Source: Pseudonocardiales bacterium
GTDB taxonomy: Bacteria > Actinomycetota > Actinomycetes > Mycobacteriales > Jatrophihabitantaceae
Length of the DNA stretch: 14,938 nucleotides
Assembly (NCBI GenBank): GCA_030840415.1
Contig: JAVEEO010000387.1
Location: forward strand, 1-14,938
Direction: 5' to 3'
Shown here: piece after piece, positions 1-5,262 of the stretch
How the letters are laid out: the number at the start of each line of letters is the position of its first letter
Numbering within the stretch: position 1 is the stretch's first letter
The notes under the pieces: generated by a model
Seen by the model: the letters and a program-made list of their open reading frames with translations, nothing else
Databases searched by the model: none
Told to the model about the DNA's origin: nothing
Made by a program: the position numbers and the translations under genes

Positions 1-99
1 CGACACCGCGGCCTTGACCGATTCCTGACCCACTACAACACTCAACGCGGCCACTCCGCCCTCGGCGGACACCCACCCATCAGCCGCCTCGCCGCCTGA
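1..99 (+). pseudogene. IS481-type transposase, C-terminal fragment
   Basis: Frame 1 reads into the window and ends at TGA 97-99, giving 32 residues. The segment FLTHYNTQRGHSALGGHPP followed by ISRL is the characteristic end of IS481/IS3-like DDE integrase-core transposases (HYN..R.H.ALGG.PP..RL). The rest of the gene lies left of the window, so I cannot tell whether the element is complete; it is entered as a fragment. The sequence after the stop ends in GTCACGACA at about 114-122, which could be the right terminal inverted repeat because many IS481 ends finish in ACA. No left end is visible to confirm this. The element sits just upstream of the 150-2986 gene run. Confidence 0.72.
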
Positions 100-136
100 C
101 AACAACGTGCCGGGTCACGACACCTAGCGCCGCCGG

Positions 137-142
137 TAGGCT
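137..142 (+). promoter_or_regulatory. Candidate -10 box (TAGGCT), leaderless start
   Basis: TAGGCT fits the actinobacterial -10 consensus TANNNT and ends 7 bases before the GTG at 150. This is the spacing at which transcription starts on the start codon itself. There is no convincing Shine-Dalgarno sequence and no -35 box. It would drive the 150-2986 gene run. Confidence 0.45.
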
Positions 143-149
143 CGATGAG

Positions 150-914
150 GTGAGTACCCAGACCGAACCGCACTCTGACCCCGCCGGCCCGGCTGCCCGG
201 CCACGCAACGTCGACCTGGCGCTGGGCGCGATCCTGCTGCGCTGCGTGCTGGCGCTGGCGGCCGCGTTCGCACTGTTCGGTGCCGAGGACGAACTGCGGC
301 GCAATGCCGCCGAGCTGCATCCGGACTGGTCGGCCAGCACCCTGGCCGACAAGGTCGAGAGTGAGTTGCGCTCGAACGTGGTGCTCACCCTCGTCTACAT
401 CGCCCTGGTGCTGCTGATCGCCAAGTTCATCCGGGACGGGCGCAACTGGGCCCGCTGGCTTTACGCCTTCTTCGCGGTGCTGGTGGCCGGTGACGTGCTG
501 CGGGTGGCCGGATTCTTCGCCGGCGACAACCTGCTGTTCCGGCTGCTGTCCGGCCTCACCGGGCTGGCGGCGGCAGCGGCGATCGTGCTGCTGTTCTCGC
601 CCTCGGCCAGCCGCTACTTCCGGCCGGCGGCCGGTGCGGCCTCGCCAATGCGCATGCTGTTCGGCGGCCGGGCCGGCCTGGCCACGAGCCGGGGCGCCGC
701 TGCCCAGGCGCCGAAGGATGCGTCCGAGCGGGTGTCGCTGGCCAAGCCGGCCGGTGGCAGCCGATCGGTGCCCGGCAACGCGACGGCCGCCGGAAAGCGG
801 CCGGCCGCCGGTAGTGCGACAGCCGTCGGAAAGCGGTCGGCCGCCGGTAGTGCGACAGCCGTCGGAAAGCGGCCGGCTCCGCGGGCGAAGTCCCGCAAGC
901 AGGCCAGCGAGTGA
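150..914 (+). CDS. Four-helix membrane protein with basic Ala/Lys/Arg repeat tail
   Basis: A 254-residue hypothetical integral membrane protein. After a hydrophilic Pro/Ala N-terminus, hydrophobic segments lie at about 23-44, 75-94, 102-124 and 128-150, consistent with four membrane helices. From about residue 155 the chain becomes soluble and basic. Residues 208-245 carry a repeated unit of the form GKR(P/S)AAGSATAV, and the chain ends PRAKSRKQASE. The first 150 residues resemble small uncharacterised actinobacterial membrane proteins, but I do not recognise a named family. The GTG at 150 is chosen because the upstream ATG at 145 runs into a stop at once and a -10-like box sits 7 bases away. 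Its stop overlaps the next start as GTGA, so the two genes are probably translationally coupled. Function unknown; the tail could bind nucleic acid or acidic lipids (inference). Confidence 0.8.
   Translation: MSTQTEPHSDPAGPAARPRNVDLALGAILLRCVLALAAAFALFGAEDELRRNAAELHPDWSASTLADKVESELRSNVVLTLVYIALVLLIAKFIRDGRNWARWLYAFFAVLVAGDVLRVAGFFAGDNLLFRLLSGLTGLAAAAAIVLLFSPSASRYFRPAAGAASPMRMLFGGRAGLATSRGAAAQAPKDASERVSLAKPAGGSRSVPGNATAAGKRPAAGSATAVGKRSAAGSATAVGKRPAPRAKSRKQASE
791..880 (+). repeat. 36-bp in-frame tandem repeat
   Basis: Two consecutive 36-bp units (791-826 and 827-862) differ at one base (C/T in AAGCGGCC versus AAGCGGTC). A third, truncated copy begins at 863, and a degenerate partial copy precedes 791. 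Each unit encodes 12 residues (KR-P/S-AAGSATAVG), so copy number could change by slippage without breaking the frame. Confidence 0.85.
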
Positions 915-1696
915 CCCTCGACAACCCGGGTCTGCCGGGCTTCGCCCTGGTAACCGGCGCCACAGCCGGTCTGGGGGCCAGCTTCGCTCGTCAACTGGCC
1001 GCGGAGGGGCGCGACCTGGTGCTGGTCGCCCGTACCGAGGACCGGCTGGAGAGCGTGGCTGCCGACCTGCGGGCCCGGTTCGGGATCCAGGTCGAGGTGC
1101 TGGTGGCCGACCTGAGCACCGCGGACGGCTGCGCCGCGGTGGCGGCCCGGGTGAGCCAATCGGAGCGGCCGGTCGACACCCTGGTCAACAATGCCGGCAT
1201 CGGCCTGTACCGCGCCTTCGGCACCGCGCCGCTGGCCGACGAGCGCCGGATGCTCGACCTGAATGTCGGCTCGGTGCTGACCCTCAGCCATGCCGCGGTG
1301 ACTGCCATGACGGCGCGAGGACGCGGCGAGATCATCAACGTGTCCTCGGTCGCAGGCTTCGTCCCGCGCGGCGCGTCCACTACCTACGCCGCGAGCAAGG
1401 CCTGGGTCACCTCGTTCAGCGAGGGACTGGCCTTGCTGACGAAGGGCACCGGCGTCCGGGTCGCCGCGATCTGTCCGGGGTTCACCCGCACCGAGTTCCA
1501 CGCCCGGGCCAAGGCCGACATGAGCGGCACCCCGGGCTGGATGTGGCTCGCCGCCGACCGGGTGGTCGCCGAGGGCCTGGCCGACGTCCGGTCCGGGGTG
1601 ATCATCAGCGTGCCGAGCAAGCGGTACAAGGCCCTGTTGCTGCTGGTGAAGCTGCTGCCCCGAACCCTCGTCCGGTGGGTGGTCAGCCGCCGATAG
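911..1696 (+). CDS. SDR-family NAD(P)-dependent oxidoreductase
   Basis: A 261-residue classical short-chain dehydrogenase/reductase, predicted to be a cytosolic enzyme that oxidises or reduces a carbonyl/hydroxyl substrate with NAD(P). The Rossmann cofactor motif TGATAGLG is at 15-22, NNAG at 93-96 and the structural Asn at 118. The catalytic Ser is probably S146 in NVSSVAG, with YAASK giving Tyr159 and Lys163; the 13-residue Ser-Tyr spacing is typical. PGFTRTEF at 189-196 follows the usual PG motif. Arg41 after the second strand suggests an NADP(H) preference (inference). Substrate cannot be deduced; 'SDR family' or 'DltE-like' labels are common for such proteins. It starts at GTG 911, overlapping the upstream stop by 4 bases, and pyrE follows after 9 bases, though pyrE has its own candidate promoter. 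Confidence 0.92.
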   Translation: MTLDNPGLPGFALVTGATAGLGASFARQLAAEGRDLVLVARTEDRLESVAADLRARFGIQVEVLVADLSTADGCAAVAARVSQSERPVDTLVNNAGIGLYRAFGTAPLADERRMLDLNVGSVLTLSHAAVTAMTARGRGEIINVSSVAGFVPRGASTTYAASKAWVTSFSEGLALLTKGTGVRVAAICPGFTRTEFHARAKADMSGTPGWMWLAADRVVAEGLADVRSGVIISVPSKRYKALLLLVKLLPRTLVRWVVSRR

Positions 1697-1699
1697 GGT
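1694..1699 (+). promoter_or_regulatory. Candidate -10 box (TAGGGT) for pyrE, leaderless
   Basis: TAGGGT matches TANNNT and stands 6 bases before the pyrE ATG at 1706. It overlaps the end of the SDR gene, whose TAG stop occupies 1694-1696. The same stretch (AGGGTGGG) is purine-rich and could instead act as a Shine-Dalgarno sequence for read-through mRNA, so both modes are possible. Confidence 0.45.
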
Positions 1700-1705
1700 G
1701 GGCGC

Positions 1706-2251
1706 ATGAGCGAGGTGGGCGGGACGAGCGACCGCGACGAGCTGCTTGAGCTGATCAAAGAACTTGCCGTGGTGCACGGCCGGGTGACGCTGTCGTCGGG
1801 GCAGCAGGCCGACTACTACATCGACCTGAGGCGGATCACCCTGCACCGCCGGGCGGCACCGCTGGTCGGCCGGGTGCTGCGCGAGCTCACCGCGGACTGG
1901 TCCTACGAGGCCGCTGGCGGCCTGACCTTGGGGGCCGACCCGGTCGGCACCGCGATCCTGCACGCCAGTGACGGCGCGGTGGATGCCTTCGTGGTGCGCA
2001 AGGCGGAGAAGCGGCACGGCATGCAGCAACGGATCGAGGGGCCGTCGGTGGCCGGGCGCCGGGTGCTGGTGGTCGAGGACGTCTCGACCACGGGATCCAG
2101 CCCGTTGACCGCCGTCGAGGCGCTGCGCGAGGCCGGTGCCGAGGTCGTCGGGGTGGCGCTCATCGTCGACCGGGGCGCCGGGCCGGCCATCGAAGCGGCC
2201 GGCCTGCCGTGCCGCGCGGCCTATTCGCTGGCCGATCTCGGCCTCGGCTAG
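1706..2251 (+). CDS. pyrE: Orotate phosphoribosyltransferase
   Basis: A 181-residue type I phosphoribosyltransferase of normal length. It condenses orotate with PRPP to form orotidine 5'-phosphate and pyrophosphate, the fifth step of de novo pyrimidine synthesis. The PRPP-binding signature VLVVEDVSTTGSS lies at 120-132 with the acidic pair E124/D125. The flexible catalytic loop region FVVRKAEKRHGMQQ spans 95-108 with conserved Arg/Lys residues. The N-terminal LSSGQQADYYIDLR (29-42) is the usual orotate-side segment with the SSG and YYID elements. ATG 1706 is the natural start, giving a standard N-terminus. The RNA methyltransferase starts 12 bases downstream; the pyrE-SpoU methyltransferase pairing is also known in mycobacteria and other actinobacteria, supporting an old shared operon. 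Confidence 0.97.
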   Translation: MSEVGGTSDRDELLELIKELAVVHGRVTLSSGQQADYYIDLRRITLHRRAAPLVGRVLRELTADWSYEAAGGLTLGADPVGTAILHASDGAVDAFVVRKAEKRHGMQQRIEGPSVAGRRVLVVEDVSTTGSSPLTAVEALREAGAEVVGVALIVDRGAGPAIEAAGLPCRAAYSLADLGLG

Positions 2252-2263
2252 GACGAACTGCCG

Positions 2264-2986
2264 GTGCCGGCCGGGACCGCCCCCGACGACGCGGTAGCAG
2301 CAGAGAAGGTCGTCCTCGCCGCTGACGAAGCACCGGCTGCCGACCCGGGCGTGGCGGCGGTCGCCGATGCCACCCCAGATCTGGCTGTCGGCGTCGGGCC
2401 GCACCCTCGGCCGTGGCCGAGCGAGGGCCGGTACGACCCGCAGTTGCTGGAGCACGGCGATCACCGCAACGTCAGCGACCGGTACCGCTACTGGAGCGTC
2501 CCGGCGATCGTGGCCGACCTGGACACCCGCCGGCACGAGTTCGTCGTGGCGATCGAGAACTGGCAGCACGATGCGAACATCGGCACCGTGGTCCGGACCG
2601 CCAACGCGTTCCTGGCGCGCGAGGTGCTGATCGTCGGGCGCAAGCGCTGGAACCGGCGCGGCGCAATGGTCACCGATCGTTATCAGCACCTGCGGCACCT
2701 GCCTGCGATCGCCGATCTCACCGCGTGGGCGGCCGAGCACGGCTACCCGATCGTGGCCGTCGACAACACCCCGGGGGCCCGTCCGATCGAGACCGCGCCG
2801 CTGCCGCGCAACGCGCTGTTCCTGTTCGGTCAGGAGGGACCAGGGCTCACCCCGCAGGCCCAGGCCAGCGCCACCATGGTTCTCTCGATCGCCCAGTTCG
2901 GCTCGACCCGCTCGATAAATGCCGGGGTGGCGGCCGGCATCGCGATGCACTGCTGGATCAGCCAGCACGCAGCCGTCGACGGCTGA
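2264..2986 (+). CDS. SpoU/TrmH-family (SPOUT) RNA 2'-O-methyltransferase
   Basis: A 240-residue cytosolic methyltransferase predicted to transfer a methyl group from SAM to a ribose 2'-OH in tRNA or rRNA. All three SPOUT motifs are present. Motif 1 is NIGTVVRTANAF (105-116) with the catalytic Arg111. Motif 2 is FLFGQEGPGL (186-195). Motif 3 is LSIAQFGSTRSINAGVAAGIAMH (207-229), with Ser217 and Asn219, forming the trefoil-knot SAM site. The GTG at 2264 gives an Ala/Asp/Pro-rich leader of about 45 residues before the conserved part. No shorter start is clearly better, so the true N-terminus is uncertain. AGGA at 2250-2253 is 10 bases upstream. The exact RNA target cannot be named. Confidence 0.92.
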   Translation: MPAGTAPDDAVAAEKVVLAADEAPAADPGVAAVADATPDLAVGVGPHPRPWPSEGRYDPQLLEHGDHRNVSDRYRYWSVPAIVADLDTRRHEFVVAIENWQHDANIGTVVRTANAFLAREVLIVGRKRWNRRGAMVTDRYQHLRHLPAIADLTAWAAEHGYPIVAVDNTPGARPIETAPLPRNALFLFGQEGPGLTPQAQASATMVLSIAQFGSTRSINAGVAAGIAMHCWISQHAAVDG

Positions 2987-3055
2987 CGGCGGTGCCTGTG
3001 GTGCGCCACCGGGGTGCATTGGGGTCTGCCGGCCGATCGTGGGATTGTTCTCGGC

Positions 3056-3421
3056 ATGCCTGTTGAGTTGCTCGGTCTGCGCACCGTCATCTATCCCGTC
3101 ACCGATCTGGCCGCCGCGAAGCTCTGGTGGTCCACCCTGCTGGGGCAGGAACCGTATTTCGACGAGCCGTTCTACGTCGGCTTCGAGGTGGCCGGCTACG
3201 AACTCGGGCTGTTGCCCGAGGCGACTCCCGGTGACGGGGCGCTGACGTACTGGGGCGTCGAGTCGGTGCGGGACGCCATGGACGCGGCCATCGCGGTAGG
3301 GGCGGTGGAGCACACCGCGGCCACCGAGGTGGGCGAGGGCATCGTTACCGGCTCGGTGCTGACCGCGACCGGCAACGTCGTCGGGTTCATCCGCAACCCG
3401 AACTTCCGGTTGCCGAGCTGA
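3056..3421 (+). CDS. VOC-superfamily (glyoxalase-fold) protein
   Basis: A 121-residue single-module vicinal oxygen chelate protein. The N-terminal pattern LRTVIYPVTDLAAAKLWWSTLLG (8-30) and the C-terminal TATGNVVGFIRNPNF are typical of the two beta-alpha-beta-beta-beta halves of small VOC proteins. The usual metal-binding His/Glu near strand 1 and the end are not evident, so it may be a non-enzymatic or ligand-binding member, or act on an unknown substrate. A longer reading from GTG 3014 adds 14 residues without family similarity. The ATG at 3056 is preferred because the conserved fold begins 7 residues later. The 69-base gap after the methyltransferase suggests its own weak promoter (GATTGT at 3043-3048, 7 bases upstream). 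Confidence 0.85.
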   Translation: MPVELLGLRTVIYPVTDLAAAKLWWSTLLGQEPYFDEPFYVGFEVAGYELGLLPEATPGDGALTYWGVESVRDAMDAAIAVGAVEHTAATEVGEGIVTGSVLTATGNVVGFIRNPNFRLPS

Positions 3422-3444
3422 GCGTTCTTCAGCAGGGGTACCCA

Positions 3445-3477
3445 GCCGCCTGGTAAGTGCCGGGCTGCTCAGGCGGC
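3445..3477. terminator. Hairpin between convergent genes
   Basis: GCCGCCTG (3445-3452) and CAGGCGGC (3470-3477) form a perfect 8-bp stem with a 17-base loop between the convergent VOC and immunity genes, overlapping the immunity stop. There is no T-tract on either strand, so it is at best a bidirectional, GC-type terminator. Confidence 0.35.
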
Positions 3478-3780
3478 GGGTGACTTGCGCAGGATCTCGT
3501 CCACATGGTCGGCTACCGCGAGCAGCCAGGTCCGGTGGTCAGGCCACCCGTCACCAGTAGGTAGGTAACAAATTCCCAAGTCGACCAACGCACTCTCTAC
3601 TTCTGGCTCCGACTGACAGCGGCTGAGCAAGTAGGAGATTTCGCTACGAAGCCGGAGCGCGTGCTCTGGTTCGTCATGCACGAAGTCTTCCACGGCCCCT
3701 CGCGCGCTACCGTGACAATCAACAAAATCCTCGTGAAGGTACGCATCCACGAGATGACCCAACGCGGTCAGCTTCTTCAT
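3469..3780 (-). CDS. CdiI-type immunity protein
   Basis: A 103-residue acidic cytosolic protein. Its pattern matches the contact-dependent growth inhibition immunity family (CdiI_2-like). This starts with LVDAYLHEDF near the N-terminus, continues with an acidic helix EDFVHDEPEHALRLRSEI and a LG..Y.P..DG..(H/Y)R.WL segment, and ends in a helix (VADHVDEIL). Its expected role is to bind and block the toxin encoded just upstream, protecting the producer and its kin. Its ATG overlaps the toxin stop (ATGA, 3777-3780), so translation is likely coupled and the partners are made together. GC content is clearly lower than in the flanking genes (hand counts of 32/60 at 3541-3600 and 30/60 at 3721-3780). 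Binding to this particular toxin is inferred from position. Confidence 0.85.
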   Translation of the reverse strand: MKKLTALGHLVDAYLHEDFVDCHGSARGAVEDFVHDEPEHALRLRSEISYLLSRCQSEPEVESALVDLGICYLPTGDGWPDHRTWLLAVADHVDEILRKSPAA

Positions 3781-5105
3781 TCGATCACCATCGCAGTAAT
3801 GAGCAAGTAGCCGCCCTGCATCCCTTTATCCCGCCCAAGAACGATCTTGACGCCGTAAGCCGGATTGGCGTCCGAATCTACGCTCGTCATCAAGACGCCG
3901 ACAGGTTTGGGTAGCCGGTTTCTTAGAATCAGCTTTTTCTCGCGCCCAGCTAGCCAGTTATCCACCTTGCGCTGGTTCGCCCTGAGCACACCGGCGATGG
4001 AATGTTCCGCAGTCTGGCGGTCATGAAACGTGGAAGCACCCCGGATGTCAGTTTCGGTGGCGAGCCGGTTGCGTAGGAACGCCTCGGACTTGCCGACGTG
4101 CTTGGCCAGGGTGTGGCCGCCGGCGGCTTCGTGAGCGGCCAGACCGCCGCCAGGCACCAGATGCACCACCTCGTCAGCGGCACGCAGCGACCGCATCGCA
4201 TTGCCGCCCAGCGGAATGGCCGCCGCGAGCTCGAAGCCCAGGCTGGTGGCGGTGACCGCCTCACCGTGCGCCCGGCGGGTGCTGTCCACCGCCAGTTGGG
4301 CGACCGCGAGGACGGTGGCCGCGGCCAGGCAAGCGGCACCGACGGGTGGGCAGATGAACAGCAGCCCCAGTCCCAATACCGACAGCCCTACGTTCAGTTC
4401 GCCGAGGCAGGCCGAAATGTTGTGCAGGGACGGGTGCAGCACCGCCCGTTCGAACGGGCTCACGACCGCCGTGGCGGCCCGGCCGACCCGGTGCCGCAAC
4501 GCCTGGAACCCGGATAGTTCCCGGATCGGATCGCCGTCAGCGGTGGGTAGCAACGCCCGGACGCAGCGATCCAGCCCGTCCGCCCATCGGTCGTAGCCGG
4601 CCTTGAACGTCCTCGCCAGCGGCAGCAGCTCGGCACCCGGGTCGAGTCCGGCACCGGGTTGCCCACCGGCGACCTGGCTTGCTTGCCACAGCCCGACGGT
4701 CGCAGGCATCGCCTGGGCCCGGCCGGCCAACTCGTCGCTGCGCTGCTGCAGTTGCCGGCGCACGGCCAGCAGTGCTCCGGCGGTGTCGTCCAATACGCCG
4801 GCGTAGCCCGCCAGCGCACCGGCGTAACCGTCGTAGCGGTCGGCGGCGGCCCGCAGCGCGGGGGTGCGCGCATGGAGCTGTTCGGTCACCGCCCGGTGCG
4901 CCGGCCCGCGCCACAACCCGGTCTCGGTACTGGCCAGCAACACCTCGGCGCCGCGGCGCAGGTCGGCGGCGAGTGCGCTCGATCGGCGGGCCGCCGCCCG
5001 CAGCCGTTCCGGATCGCCGGCGGGCAGCCGCTGTGCCAGGCAGACCCGCGCGGCGGCAAGCCCCGCGGGCGGCAGCTCGAACCGGGCAACGGTCATCGCA
5101 GGCAT
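3777..5105 (-). CDS. Polymorphic toxin: WXG-like leader plus RNase A-like C-terminal domain
   Basis: A secreted antibacterial toxin, 442 residues from ATG 5105. In-frame alternatives are TTG 5138, GTG 5129 and ATG 5096; none has a clear Shine-Dalgarno. Residues about 10-135 are helical and Ala/Arg-rich with a WRG turn at 65-67 (GLWRGPAHRAV), like WXG100/LXG proteins exported by type VII secretion. A hydrophobic pair of helices (about 238-274) follows. From about 322 the sequence (LAAHEAAGGHTLAKHVGKS, then ASTFHDRQTAEHSI and NWLAGR) matches the bacterial CdiA-CT RNase A-like domain, which degrades RNA in target cells. By spacing, H336, R347 and T437 align with catalytic His175, Arg186 and Thr276 of the Yersinia kristensenii toxin, but the Tyr278 position is Met439. 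The tip is lower in GC than the leader. No T7SS genes are in the window. Confidence 0.85.
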   Translation of the reverse strand: MPAMTVARFELPPAGLAAARVCLAQRLPAGDPERLRAAARRSSALAADLRRGAEVLLASTETGLWRGPAHRAVTEQLHARTPALRAAADRYDGYAGALAGYAGVLDDTAGALLAVRRQLQQRSDELAGRAQAMPATVGLWQASQVAGGQPGAGLDPGAELLPLARTFKAGYDRWADGLDRCVRALLPTADGDPIRELSGFQALRHRVGRAATAVVSPFERAVLHPSLHNISACLGELNVGLSVLGLGLLFICPPVGAACLAAATVLAVAQLAVDSTRRAHGEAVTATSLGFELAAAIPLGGNAMRSLRAADEVVHLVPGGGLAAHEAAGGHTLAKHVGKSEAFLRNRLATETDIRGASTFHDRQTAEHSIAGVLRANQRKVDNWLAGREKKLILRNRLPKPVGVLMTSVDSDANPAYGVKIVLGRDKGMQGGYLLITAMVIE

Positions 5106-5159
5106 CGAGTGATTCGCATGCGGAAGCACGTTAGGCAACCGCGACGGGATGCGCGGAAG

Positions 5160-5168
5160 TTATCCACA
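5160..5168 (+). promoter_or_regulatory. Isolated DnaA-box sequence TTATCCACA
   Basis: A perfect match to the strong DnaA box TTATCCACA, in the 157-base gap between the divergent toxin and MFS genes. It is single and not in an origin context, so it is either chance or a DnaA-responsive regulatory site. Confidence 0.35.
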
Positions 5169-5262
5169 GGGGAACGGGCCGGTGCCGGAACCGTCGCAGG
5201 GGTGTGGCTTAGTGGGAGTGCGCACAATCGCAGCAAGACCCCGAACACGAAGCGGAGCAACC

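Noticed and set aside
3014..3055. Extended N-terminus for the VOC protein from GTG 3014
   Set aside because: The additional 14 residues (MHWGLPADRGIVLG) lack similarity to the fold, and an ATG at 3056 fits the family start.
614..3313. 899-codon open frame on the minus strand
   Set aside because: It lies antisense to the membrane protein, SDR, pyrE and SpoU genes, all with clear family motifs. Its translation is His/Arg/Gly/Pro-rich without recognisable domains, a usual by-product of very high GC at third codon positions.
5160..5168. Replication origin suggested by the DnaA box
   Set aside because: Only one box, no AT-rich unwinding region, and no dnaA/dnaN genes nearby.
5149..5262. Longer MFS start at 5149
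   Set aside because: The extra 38 residues are Arg/Gly/Pro-rich and non-conserved, while GTG 5263 has GGAG at good spacing and gives a standard DHA2 N-terminus.
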